Position numbers and translations under genes: made by a program
Shown: in pieces, positions 11,799 through 23,039 of the stretch
Layout of the letters: each line of letters begins with the position of its first letter
Numbering within the stretch: position 1 is the stretch's first letter
Notes under the pieces: model-generated
Told to the model about the DNA's origin: nothing
Database searches by the model: none
The model's input: the letters and a program-made list of their open reading frames with translations, nothing else
DNA from: Sesamum alatum
Lineage: Eukaryota; Streptophyta; Magnoliopsida; Lamiales; Pedaliaceae
Assembly: GCA_034509735.1 (NCBI GenBank)
Contig: JACGWO010000010.1
Coordinates: 7,949,193 to 8,013,192, forward strand
DNA length: 64,000 nt
Direction: 5' to 3'

Positions 11799-13255
11799 TT
11801 TTATCCCGTTATTGCTGTGCGGGAATAATAAGACTATTTTGCGGAGCTGGAGAATCAGCTTGCACTTCAAATCTGTGTTCGGGGTTGATTTGAGTTCCAA
11901 TAGTTTCTTGTGACTCTTTGGTACTCTATGAAGCATTAGTGAAAGAAGGACCAAAGATGATCCTATCCTCAACTAAAAGAGAAAGAGGAACGGCTATGGT
12001 TTCTAAATCGGAGGTGTGAATTCAAAGCACCTTTTTCACCCGACGTACTACTTGGTCTTGTATCAACTAACTAGAGATATTCTACTGACTTCTCGTTTGA
12101 AACTCTTTTAAGTGTCTGCGTGTTCATATGCATTAATTTCCGTTCATGTGGAGAATTATTGGAGAATGGTGAATGATGAATTAAATAATAAATTTATTTA
12201 ATAAATTTATGTGACTAAATCGTGTCAAGTGATTGGTTATGATATGCGATACAAAACAAGCTCGTGACACATGGTGATGGTTGATGGCACCCAATCATTA
12301 TCCAAATCAACTGAATAGGAGTCTATCTCTAAAGTGGTATGTCTTTTAATTGAAATAATGTGTTTATTGGGTAAAATTCTTTTGGTGAAATTATCGATGT
12401 GTACCTCTGGGTGATCTATTAGCCTTATTTTCTTTTAATATTTATTTGCAGTTTTCTGGACTTTGCAAGGATTTTGGATTTAATATGTTTTCAATATAAT
12501 GCTACACATGATTCTATGTAATTTATGTTTTGTTTCTTTCTTGTCTATTGGCATCACACTATAAGAGGTGTTTTTAAGCTGGAGTTGTTTTAACCCTGAG
12601 GTGTACCCTATGGCTGCCCCAAAGGTATACAAATTGATGTTATTGATTTCCTATATGTACATGAACACAACTTCATAATGCACAAGAATGGAAGAAATTA
12701 TTTAACTTTTCTAATGGAGTAATTTGAATCTCGTGCATTTTCCATATAGTTAACTTTACTTTGTGGAGTGTTAGTTAATACCTTTGGGTAGATATCATGA
12801 CTATCAATGCAGGTCTGGACCAAAAGAAATCATAAATGTATTATACATAGCTTATCTCATTCCAATGCTTCTTGTGATGACGGACAATCATGGAATGAGC
12901 TAGTCTGAAAGAGGGAGGAAGGCCTACAAGAATTGGTCCGTAAATTTTCCGGTGGGTTTGGACAGCAGGAGCAACAACATCCTAGTGGTCCTTCGTTCTT
13001 TTATTGTTATTAACTGTTGAAATGTAAATTTAGTTTATTTGAGTTGTTGGATGATATTTAGACTGTGTTGTTGGTGTTATGACTTAGTTTTTTTTTGTGG
13101 TTATGACTTAGTTTCCGTTGTTTAGTTTATGTTATTGTTGGTTGTTGATGGTTTGTAGAGTGATATTATTTGGTTGTATCTAGATTTTATAATTAATAGA
13201 ATATTAATTTGGATATAGAAATTCAAAAAAATGCCAAAAAATAAAAAACCTATTA
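11799..13255. other. Unassigned region downstream of CACTA copy 1
   Basis: No convincing gene is visible. A CACTATAAGAGGTG sequence at about 12548 resembles a CACTA terminus but has no confirmed partner. The stretch at 12830-13000 has a more coding-like composition and could be the tail of a transposon gene leading into the GACGGA-rich sequence that follows. I could not assign it. Confidence 0.3.
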
Positions 13256-15922
13256 GCATAAAACTTGGGATTTAGAGACGGAATTAACTAATAAAAATTG
13301 GTCTTTAGGAATGGAATTATAGACGGATTTGCAACAGGAGTATTTCCCTTTTTCGACGGAATCTGAGACGGGTTATCCATGGAAATAGAGATGGATTATT
13401 CTAAAATTATTTGTAAATTTTGATAGATTAGCGACGAAATATCTTGGTCTCTGATTCAGAGGCGGAAAATTTCCGTCACGTTTAGAAACCGGGGCTTCAG
13501 CTACGAACTGTGGCGATGGAACTTTCTGTCGCTATATAGTATTAGTGATTGGAATCCCAGTTTCAGAGACGGAATGTGACGTCCATATAATTTTATTCAT
13601 AATCGAGGGACTAATTAATAATTATTAAAAAAAATTATTTAATTATAAGTAGAGGTTGAAATTATAAATATATTAAAACTTGAAGGGGACTAAATTGGAG
13701 CTTTATTAAATATTTGTGGTCAATACATAAATATATAGAAGTTGGGGACTAAATTGCAATTTTAATAAAAAAATTTAAAAAAAAATGCAAAATCTCATTT
13801 CAGCAGCACGTGGCTGCTATCCATAGTACCCTCATATATATTAAAATATATGTACAGCTAACTTACTATTTAAGAAAAGAAAACATATGCATTTAAACAA
13901 AAACACACATTCACACACAATTAATGTGCAAACTTCGGACGGAAACAGGTTAGTATTTTTTTTTACTATAAATTATAAATTAATTATTATATTAACATTG
14001 TTTAATTATTGCATTTACTAAATATGTTTTATACTATTCGATTTACTATTTAATCGGAAAATTTATTAAATTTGAGTATTTATATAAATTAGTGTTCGGG
14101 TATATATTTAATTGGACTAGAATATTATAGCTAATGATATGAAATTATATAACCTACTAGATTTAGTAGTTGTTATAATGCACTATTCAAATTGATCGGT
14201 TTATTAATCAAATACATAATTGTATGTACCAGTGTTTAAATAATTGTTATTATAGTGAAGAATTGGCAGAAATTAATAGGGATAGTAGGGAATTATATTT
14301 GAGAAATATTAGGGAATTGTATTTGAGAAAATTATAATTATTAAAAAGAAATATGATATTTTTGTAATAATTTCGTTTAGGGATGTTATAGAGAACGATA
14401 GTTATAAACTATGAGGGGTTTGATGAAATAAGATCTTATGAGTTAATTGATAAATTAGATATATAGGGGGGAAGTTTATAGTGTCTAAAATGTAGACGAA
14501 AAAGAAACGCATATTTGAATTTTAATATAAATGAAATATTAAAAGATTGATATAAAATATACGCATATATTTAGTAATTTCATTCGTAATTTACGATATT
14601 TTCAATATTTATATTGATTATATATATTATAACGTATTATAGGATACGGGGATAAAGTAGAAAACTAATCAACTCCTACTAGCATAATCGTTTTGGGATC
14701 GAGGTAAGTATAGTTAATTGGATCTATATAAGTATATATAATTATACGTGTTTATCGTAAACCTGATTGATATTTATAGATGCTTATTTGGATTACGTGG
14801 TTATTCTGTGAAATTGTCGTTACGTGTTTATTTGTAGTTATTTATGTAATATAAATGTTGACAGATGATTGTCGTATATTATATTTTATTATTGCAAGGA
14901 GTTGAATGAAGAAGTCAATTATGAGTATATCGTTCAATTGGGATAAAGAGATGACTTACCTAGTTGGGGAACATAGTCAATGGTTTGTGATGATGTGTTG
15001 ATGATGATGTGATTGACGATGTGATATGAGAAAAATGAATAAGTTAGGTACCATGGCGCGTAGGGTACCGGGGTATTCCGGGTAGCGGGGATATCCTGTG
15101 CTGATAGCTACACACTGGGGTGGTGTGGGGATGCCATGTTCATTGTGATGTTCTGTGCTTATATTGCTACACACTCAGATAGTGTGGGGATATCACATTC
15201 GACGGGTATCCTGTGCTGTATACGATATGACATTGATTGAGATGATGATAGCCGGCAGAACCATTGACTGATGTACTCCGATTAGAGTAAGCAGGGCCCT
15301 AAGAATATAAAACTTTGACTTCAGATATTGCATTATGTATTAATGCATGATTGTGGCATTGATTACTTTATGGCTTTATTGTGATTACATACATATATAT
15401 TTATATTGATATTCGTTAGTTTGTGACATGACGTGTATATAGGCTGGTTAGCTATACTTATTGAGTAGGCAGCTCATCCCTTGCCAATATTTTTCAGGAG
15501 ATAGATCACGGTGACTAGCTATGTCAAATTGGGAGTCGGGAAATGGATCTGAATAGGTGGGTCAGCCGTGACATCTGAAGCCGTGGGTTTGGCCATATGA
15601 CTATTAAACATCTAGTCTTTTCTCGGGTTTACGTTTTAAATTTTATAACAGCCTGAAACTTTCATCTTTTGGAGTTTGTACATAAGTATATCTGTGGCCT
15701 AGTAAATATAAGCTTTTGATGATACCTATCGTGATTTAAGATATATTTATAGAATTACATTATATCGAGAAAATTAGGATTTATCTTATTAGTTTAAAAT
15801 GAAAATTCTTATAAGACAACTTACAATTGCGAAGATGATAATGATTAGTAATGATAAAGTATAGTTTACGTAGGGGGTGTCACACGGAAAAACCCGTCTC
15901 TTATACCTTTTTTTTTGTTGTG
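13256..15922 (+). mobile_element. 3' end of another CACTA-like element, split by a solo LTR
   Basis: Motifs such as GAGACGGAAT, GACGGA and CCGTC are dense at 13265-13574 and resume after the solo LTR at 15885. The sequence then ends at 15922 in a terminus that reads CACAACAAAAAAAAAGG on the minus strand, a one-base variant of a CACTACAAAAA end. Removing the LTR restores a palindrome-like AGAGACGGAA...CCCGTCTCT. No 5' end or transposase is recognised, so length and family are uncertain. Confidence 0.55.
13575..15884 (+). mobile_element. Solo LTR (probably Ty3/gypsy), 2,310 bp
   Basis: The block starts TGTGAC and ends GTCACA, and is flanked by perfect 5-bp direct repeats CGGAA at 13570-13574 and 15885-15889, which is the signature of an LTR-retrotransposon insertion. 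No internal coding region is present, so the element was reduced to one LTR, presumably by LTR-LTR recombination. Inside, 15050-15230 holds repeated hairpin units around CTACACACT and AGTGTGGGGAT. The length and these motifs recall the long LTRs of Tekay/Del chromoviruses, but the lineage is inference. Orientation is uncertain; plus is assumed. Confidence 0.85.
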
Positions 15923-16673
15923 AATAAATTTAAATTTTAGAATTAGAAAAAATTATTTATTTATGAAAAAAATTAGAATAAGATAACTTATTCTATAAGT
16001 GATTTAATAATTAATTATCTTTATTATATTAATTATAAAATTATAATAATATTATTCAAAACTTATTATATAAATTAAATTAGTTTATGTTTATGGAATG
16101 TTTAATGCACGTACTGATTACTTGGTCAATAAGAAATTTAATACATCAATTTCAATAATAAGTAATTTAATTTTTGTACATTTGTATTTTAAATTGGAAT
16201 CAAATTTAATAAAATTAGTCAATGGCTTTTTATGCTTATTCCATTCAATTTGTTGCATACAATACTACTGGTCAGTTTAGGGAAAATTTAAATTTTAGTC
16301 CTATAAGTATGGGGCGATGGTCATTTTAATCCTGTATGAATTCATTTTTATAATTTTATCTTTTAATATTAGAAATTCCGCAATTGAGGGTAAAAGTGAC
16401 TGAAAAAGTGCATCCAATTAAGTTGGTCACGTGCATGTCACAAACACTTTTATGGCCATTTAACAAATTTCAATTATTTTTATCCTCGATGTGCGAAATT
16501 TGTAAAATTACAGGACAAATTATCAAAATAGATACGCACATGACTAAAATTGCCACCCCTACATACATACAGGCCAAATTGAAACTTTCCTATTAATTTA
16601 GACTATTCTCCACCAACATGAGGAATAAAATAAAAAGTAAAGAGATTATTACAAGAAAATCATATTATAAACA
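15923..16673 (+). repeat. AT-rich repeat R1, copy A (left part)
   Basis: This stretch aligns by eye with 23060-23762 and, in its first part, with 19800-20000. Shared phrases include TATGTTTATGGAATGT, GATTACTTGGTC and the block around 16300-16560 starting near TTTTAATCCTGTATGAAT. The copy resumes at 18216 after an inserted CACTA element and continues to about 18310. No coding signal; class unknown. Confidence 0.7.
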
Positions 16674-18215
16674 CACAACAAGAAAATAGCTTAATAGCAA
16701 CAAAAAAATTAGTTGTTGAAATCAACGTCTAGCTAATTAGCAAGTAAATTCTCATTGCTAATCTACACTACTTAATATATATTTTAAATAATTCGTTGCT
16801 AAATTTGTGTTGCTAAATTCATTAGCAAATAAATTTTTGGTATTACATAATGGGGTAAATTATATTTTTGGTGTCATAAGTGGACCCGTTTTTAATTCTG
16901 GCCTCATACTGTGGGGAATTCACACATTATATCCCATATGTCCGTTTGTTTTATTTTTTTTTATTTCAATTTCAGGATCAAAAGGGGCTTTCCGTTAATT
17001 GTTAACAGCAAAACCACGTGACGCACACGCCTCCATAAAATTTTTTGGGGTAAATTATATTTTTGATCCCATAAATGTACATGTTTTCAATTTTGGTCTC
17101 ATACTGTGGGAATTCACGCATTACATCCTATATGTCCATTTTTTTCCAATTTCAAGACCAAAATGGGCTTTCCGTCAATTACTAATGGCAAAATGAAGAT
17201 ATATATCCTAAAATTTACAGCCTAATATTGTAAAAATTGAGAAAATTAGGGGCACAATGAACATTAATTCATCCTTACCACAAATAAAAGATATCCTCAC
17301 AAACAATAAGGGAAATCATTCTTCTTTCTTCTTCCTCTTATAAAAGCTTATTTCTTTCATTTTTCTTCGATTTAGTAGAAACCAAAAATTAAATATGACT
17401 AAAAAGGATGAAGTGTTTTGCCACTGGGAAGGGCTACAAGTTTTATAACCTCGTGGACCAACAACAACCCAAGTATAAGGTTTTCTGGGTGTTCGAATAA
17501 AAAAAGTGGGTGTGATTTTTTTGCTTGGGAAGACCCACTGATGTGTGCAAGAGCAACGGTTATCATACTCAGATTACTTAAGAGATTGAATAGAATGGAG
17601 ACAAGATTTCAGAGCAACAAAGGCAAACTATTTTACTTTATTTTTTGGTTATTTCATGGCATATGGTGTTGTTTAAATATTGCATTTGTTGAAATTTTCT
17701 CATTGTTTCTGATGATATGTTTTGTTTGTGGTGGGGATGAATGTTCATTGTGCCTAATTTTCTCATTTTTCGGCAATATTAGGTTGTAAATTAGGATATG
17801 TAATCTTCATTTTCCATAGCAATTAATGAAAAGTCCCTTTTGGTCCTGAATTGAAAAAAAACATGGACATATGGATGTAATGTGTGAATTCCCACAGTAT
17901 GGGATCAAATTAGAAACGAGTCCACTTATGGGACGAAAAAATATAATTTACTCCTCGCACTTTAACGGAGGCGTGATTCCACCGTTAGCAATTAACGAAA
18001 AGCCTCCTTTGGTCCTAAAATTGGAAAAAAAAAATAGACATATGGGACGTAATGTGTGAATTTCCCACAGTATGGAACCAAAATTAGAAATGAGTCCATT
18101 TATGGGACCATAAATATAATTTACCCTTTAATAATGCATTAGCAACGAAAATTTTACTTACTAATTAGCTCGACGCTAATTTTGTTCATTGCTATTGAGT
18201 GTTTTTCTTGTAGTG
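16674..18215 (+). mobile_element. Non-autonomous CACTA element carrying a GRF-type fragment
   Basis: The left end reads CACAACAAGAAAATAGC and the right end, reverse-complemented, CACTACAAGAAAAACAC. Similarity continues inward over about 70 bp (for example AGCTAATTAG followed by CAAG or TAAG). A 3-bp direct repeat ACA flanks it (16671-16673 and 18216-18218), as expected for CACTA elements, and the paralogous R1 copy at 23763 is unoccupied. It encodes no transposase. Inside are long inverted arms (about 16850-17195 against 17825-18130), each holding two tandem copies of a GTAAATTATATTTTTG unit, surrounding a captured coding fragment. Confidence 0.85.
17418..17789 (+). pseudogene. Captured GRF-type zinc-finger fragment with C-terminal membrane segment
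   Basis: The frame contains WTNNNPSIRFSGCSN, then GCDFFAWEDPLMCARA, then a charged stretch ending KRLNRME and a hydrophobic segment (about FYFIFWLFHGIWCCLNIAF). This is the order of small plant GRF-type zinc-finger proteins: the WT..NP.RRF.GC and GC.FF.W.D signatures, a short coiled stretch and one membrane helix. The frame has no ATG, since the ATG-bearing sequence upstream is in another frame, and the first Cys pair (FCHWE at 17415-17430) is frameshifted or mutated. It lies inside the non-autonomous CACTA element and is best read as a captured host gene fragment. Function unknown. Confidence 0.72.
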
Positions 18216-18904
18216 ACAATTTTAGTGATAGTTAGTATAGGTGTTAAAAGAGGAAAGGAAAATCAAAACTAATTATTTATTCTTAACCTGATTTGCACAA
18301 TCTATGCCTATGCTATATTGTAAAAGTGTGAATGATTTGTCATGTTTTTTGTTTCTTCTTTTGTTTGTAATGTTAATTATATCCTTTTTATATAATAGTA
18401 GATTATAAATATATGTGAACAAATAAGTAATTTTATAATTAATTTTTATAATGATAGTTGTTAACTACGCACATGGTTGAATTAGGATAGAATTCTAATA
18501 AAATAGATTATAATAAAGAGCTCTATTCATAATAAAGAGTTTTATTGATAATTAAGTAATGACTAATTAAATAAATTTATTTAAAAAATTTAATGCTAAC
18601 TAGGATAAATATATAAGCTATATAATTAGGAGAATATATGATTTAGAAACTTTAAAATGTATATCTTTGAAAGAAAAGGAAGCAATTCTACAAGACAATT
18701 TATCATTAATTATGTAATTAATTCTATAATAAGATATTATAAAAAAATATGAGTAACTTGAAATGTTTTGATTTTTTTTTATTTTTTCTCTGATAATTAA
18801 AAAGATTGAATGCATAGAAATATAATTTAAATCGCAATAAATAATATCCTTGCATACCAAATTAATAATCTAATACCGCAAGTTCAATAAAAATAAAGCT
18901 AAGG
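18216..18904. other. End of R1 copy A and AT-rich spacer
   Basis: The first 95 bp continue repeat R1 after the CACTA insertion (compare 23766-23860). The rest is AT-rich with no gene or repeat that I could classify. Confidence 0.5.
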
Positions 18905-19193
18905 AAAAGTTATCCTTTTGATCCAATATGATAGAGGGTATTGCATTTTTAGTCCCACACGGTTTGCGAGGTTAGCACATATGGTTCCATAGAATAAAAG
19001 GGTGTAGCATTTTTGGTCCAAGCGGGGGTTTTAGCCGTTGTTTGGTTGATGGAAAACCTCTTGTGTGTGGTCAAAGGTGGTCTTGGTGGTTAGAAAACCA
19101 CCATGCTTATTAGAAGGAAATGAAGGGGGTATTTGCGTCATTTTCTTGCTCTTTCCTCAATAAAATGCCAGAAACCGACAATAAAAAGCGCCC

Positions 19194-19224
<31 letters not shown>

Positions 19225-19745
19225 AAGCTGGTGATGAAAATTTGAAGTTTTATGCATGTTCTTTGACGCGGGTAAGGTTTTAGAAAGCCGATGGTCTAGC
19301 CACACAGAAAAACCACATCCACCCGTTTCCTGCATCAAAGAACAAGCATAAAACCTCCTATCTGGATTGTTCGAATTGGTTGATGTTTGAGATTTTATTT
19401 TCTTTTCCACATAAAAATCCTAAACTTTCGCCACCAGCTTTCCTTTTTTGTTTTTTTAGGGTGGGGGGGAGTCATTTTAGTGTTGATTTTCGACATTTTA
19501 TAAATGAAAGAGTAAGAAAATGGTGCCAATATCCCCCTCCAAGAAGCATGGTGGTTTCCCAACCACCAAAACCACCTTTGACCAAACATTTTCCATCCAA
19601 CAAATAATGGCTAAAACCCATCTGGGACAAAAAAAAAAATTCTACAATTTTTCATTCTATGGGATCATATATGCTGACCCCGTAAATTGTAGGACTACAA
19701 GCACAATGCTTTCTATCATGTGGGACTAGAATTGCAATTTTTTTT
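18905..19745 (-). mobile_element. Long-inverted-repeat element with captured GRF-type fragment (Pack-MULE-like)
   Basis: Arms at about 18905-19170 and 19470-19745 are inverted copies of each other. Both contain a CACATGATAG / CACACGGTTT-type edge, a CATATATGATCCCATAG / CATATGGTTCCATAG core and an AACCACCAAAACCACCTTTG / GGTCAAAGGTGG part. The middle carries a GRF-type zinc-finger fragment on the minus strand. Long terminal inverted repeats enclosing host coding fragments are the hallmark of Pack-MULEs. No clear 9-bp duplication could be fixed, so the superfamily is inferred. A run of about 24 C lies at 19191-19214. Confidence 0.6.
19240..19400 (-). pseudogene. GRF-type zinc-finger fragment
   Basis: The minus-strand frame reads NNPDRRFYACSLMQETGGCG and then FSVWLDH, the GRF core (NP.RRF..C and GCGF..W.D). 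It then runs into a back-to-front duplicate of the same ACSL coding segment, so the fragment forms a local inverted repeat (about 19243-19275 against 19325-19360). The first zinc-binding Cys pair is missing. It is captured inside a long-inverted-repeat element and is unlikely to make a product. Confidence 0.65.
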
Positions 19746-19779
19746 AAAATTATATTAGAAACAAGGACTTTAAATAAAA

Positions 19780-20369
19780 TCAGCAATTTATTTTTATAAA
19801 TTAATAATTATTTATGAAAAATAAACTTAGAATAAGATTGCTTATTCATAAGTGATTTTAGAATGAATTGCTTACAATATTAATTATAAAATCACAATAA
19901 TATTAATCAAAATTTATTTTATGAATTAAATAAGTCTATGTTTATGGAATGTGTAATGCACTGATTACTTGGTCTATAAGAAGTTTACTACATCTTTTTA
20001 GTAATAAGTAATTTAATTTCTATACATTTTATTTTTAATTTTTCTAGCAATATGTAATTTAATTTCTATGTCTTTTAAGTTCTTAATTGATTTCCAAAGT
20101 ACATAAAATTAATTAAAATTTTTAATTTATATCACTTAAATTCATCGCACAAAGCACTATTAAACTTTTTGAAGCATTTTTGCAAAATTTCATTAAACAA
20201 CTTGATAAATAAAATAAAAAAATAATTAATGAGATTACTACTAGAGAATTATATTATAAATAACTCTAAAATAATAGTTGGCATAAGAATTATAAAATTA
20301 AAATAAAAACATTAATATCATATTTAATAAGTGAAACAAATATAAGGATGGAATATTAAAATTATAGAG
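19780..20369 (+). repeat. AT-rich repeat R1, copy B, with internal deletion
   Basis: The first 230 bp match 23060-23280. The sequence then jumps to what lies at about 24395-24710 in copy C. Copy B therefore lacks about 1.1 kb, with the join at a short direct repeat TAATTTAATTTCTAT present on both sides in copy C. It ends at the CACTA terminus at 20370. Confidence 0.65.
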
Positions 20370-22400
20370 CACTACATAAAAAACTTTTTTTTGGGACGGG
20401 TTTTTTTAACTTTGCAACAACTTTTGGAACAGGTAGGGCCCCGTCTTTAATGACGGTGTTCCAAAAAATTTGGGATAGCTAAAAGGACGGATATACTCGA
20501 TCTTATTTTGGAATGGGTTTGTGAAGAACTTTCAGACAAATTTTGAATACGAATAAATATATTTTGCAACGAATACCTCTTCCAAATATTGGGACGAATG
20601 TTTGCAATGGGTCTTTGAACATATATTGTGATATCTTGGAGCGAGTTTTGCAACGGGTACCTGTTCCAAATATTTGGACGACTGTTTGCGATGGTTTTTG
20701 GGACATTGTTTCTGACACATTTTGGAACGGATTTTGCAATAATATTTTTATTTTTTCAATGGATTTTGTAGCTTTCATTTGTTTATTTTTGGACGGGTGC
20801 CGTTGCAAAATCCATTCCAAAATTTAAAATTTGCTTTTTCAAGAAAGGAATTTTATTCTTTTTTTTACTATTTAAAATTTAATTTAATTTTTTTAATTAT
20901 TTCTATAAATTAATTTATTTTTCATATATCAGTAATTTAGATTAATATATTTTTAATTCTTAGAATTCATTTTAATTTAATTTACAATTTCAATTATTTT
21001 TAATTCATATAAAGTTGTACAAAAATAGAAATTAAATAAAAAATTCTAATCTTAATCAGCCTCCTAGTCGTGCTCCTCGTAATCATGGGGGTCGTCGGCT
21101 ATGGCCTCGTCATAGGATGATGACTCGTTCGTCTTAGCCATGGGGGTTCTTCAAGTGTATCATCATCTCCTCCATCTTCTTCATACGCCGCTTCAAGCCT
21201 TTGTCTCTCGATCAGGAGCCGGTGCCAATGACGGTGGTGGTGGCGTGGTCCTCTAGGATAGGGCGACAACCGACATGTGTGCCTCAAAGCACAGATAAAA
21301 AATGCTGACCTTGTTCGGGACGCCGACTACCTGGACCCACAACTGCTCCTCCGCCTGGGTCACAGAGGCTGCTGAAGAAGGAAAACCTGTCCATCGGCAA
21401 GAGATTAACTCTACTAGTCCTACATCAGCTTCTGAAAGATCTCCTGAAATAAAAAAATATTTAATTAAATTATATTTTATGTACTTACCACCACTTGCTC
21501 CACCTTCGGCCTACTCAAATTGCAATCAACATTCTTCTTGTAACATCTAGAGAAGAGTACCATATGCTTTGACGGTCTGCCGAGCTGTGACTCCTATGGA
21601 ATAAATGAAAATAGTAAGAACTGTAATATAATAATTAAACAATATTTATTAATTATTCATAATTTAAAAAATTTATCAGCTTCCTTTTGTGCATCTCCAT
21701 GGACGACAACCCCGACGGTGCACAGTTGCGGGAGATGTCGTGTATGCCGCCCTGTTGGCCTTTTTTTTCCCAGACTCCTCTTGGAACATTTGTGGGGGGG
21801 AGGGGGGAGTACTACTCTACCAGCTGGGCTCAGACCTCGTTGGCCAACCATAGCGGACAGCTCATGGATGCCTTAGCTACGTTGAATTCCCGCCGCACGT
21901 ATTTCGTAGACAAGATTTCAAAGACTTTGAACATATAGTCGTCCGTAGAATCCCAATAATACTTGCCCTAAAAAGATACATAAAAAAATTGTTAGTAGCA
22001 GTATTATTTTTTTGAAGTTGTAATTAAAAAAAATATAATAGTAATTAATTCCCTTCAGCCGGTGGAACCAGAAGTCATGGTGATCCGATGCTATGGCACT
22101 GTATCTGGCTCACGACTGCGGAAAGTGGCCCCGCACCACAGCCCCGATGGCCTAGTGGAAAGTTCGATCAACTTGCAAAAACAATTAATTAGTATCCAAG
22201 AAAAACATGTAATAGTTAATTACAAAAACAATGAATTTTATTTACTTGCATCGCGTCGAAAAGGGTGATGTACCCGCACACGGTTGGTGCAACTGTTGCT
22301 GGTAGTGGTGGTTGGTAGTGCAATGGAGGAAGCGGTGGGGGTTGTGGCGACTGACGAGGGAGAGGGGTAGTCGAGGGCAATGTTGATTGTTATTCTAAAA
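20370..22400 (-). mobile_element. CACTA remnant B (second family)
   Basis: The left terminus is CACTACATAAAAAAC at 20370, followed by subterminal motifs of the type GGGACGGGTT, TTTGCAACGGGTACC and TTGGAACGGATTTTGC up to about 20830. A minus-strand second-gene remnant follows. A nearly identical terminus and neighbourhood recur at 24712, and the flanking sequence before the terminus is also shared, so the two arose by segmental duplication. The other end is not recognised. Confidence 0.75.
21050..22340 (-). pseudogene. Second-gene (Transposase_24-type) remnant of CACTA B
   Basis: Reading the minus strand from 22340 to 21050, blocks homologous to the 9.4-10.9 kb gene appear in order. There is a proline-rich start, AVVRGHFPQS near 22110, a block with DDYMFKVFEILSTKYVRREF and CPLWLANEV at 21960-21850, and SRCYKKNVDCN near 21545. 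Near 21170-21060 there is an acidic end. The block after NEV meets an in-frame TGA, and a G-run near 21795 disturbs the frame. It is a dead copy. The intact homologue would be the subterminal-repeat-binding partner of the transposase. Confidence 0.65.
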
Positions 22401-22440
22401 AACATGTTGATTTAAAGACATCATGGACTCTTACAATATA

Positions 22441-23010
22441 GGTAAGAGGTTTTATGCATGTTCCTTGATGTGGGTAAGGTTTTAGCAAACCGGAAATAAT
22501 AGCAGTTGATCTCTCACCGGTGGATCTAGGTACATAAAAAAAAAAAAAAACCACATCCACCCTTTCCCCACATCAAAGAACAAGCATATAAGCTCCTACC
22601 TAGATTATGGGATGTCCATGATGTCTTCAAATGAGCATATTTCTGACAATAACAATACATATTGCTCGAATTGGCCGATGTTTGGGACTTTTTTTTTTTC
22701 TTTTGCACACAAAAATCCTTAATTTTCACCACCAGCCTTTTTTTTTTTGTTGGCCGGGGGTGTCATTTTAGTGCTGTTTTTTACATTTTATAGATGAAAG
22801 AGCAAGAAAACGGCGTTGATATCCTCTTCATTTTCCTCCAAGAAGTATGGTGGTTTTCCAACCACCAAAACCACCTTTGACCAAACATTTTCCATCTGGG
22901 ACAAAAAAAGGCTATAATTTTTCATCCTATGGGATCATATATGCTGACTTCGTAAATTGTGGGACTACAAGCACAACACCTTCTACCATGTGGGATCAAA
23001 AGTGCAATTT
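22441..23010 (-). pseudogene. Duplicated GRF-type fragment and right arm of the Pack-MULE-like element
   Basis: This is a second copy of 19240-19745. On the minus strand it preserves more of the finger: CYCQKYAHLKTSWTSHN at about 22670-22615, then YACSLMWGKGGCGFFFF near 22590-22540. It has the C.C pair, TSW..N, and GCGFF elements but an internal A-run and T-run break it. The left inverted arm is absent, so the tandem duplication starts inside the element. Confidence 0.65.
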
Positions 23011-23039
23011 TTTCTAAAATTATATTAGAAACAAGGACT

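Noticed and set aside
12548..12570. CACTATAAGAGGTG as a CACTA terminus
   Set aside because: No inverted partner or 3-bp duplication could be found; kept only as a remark.
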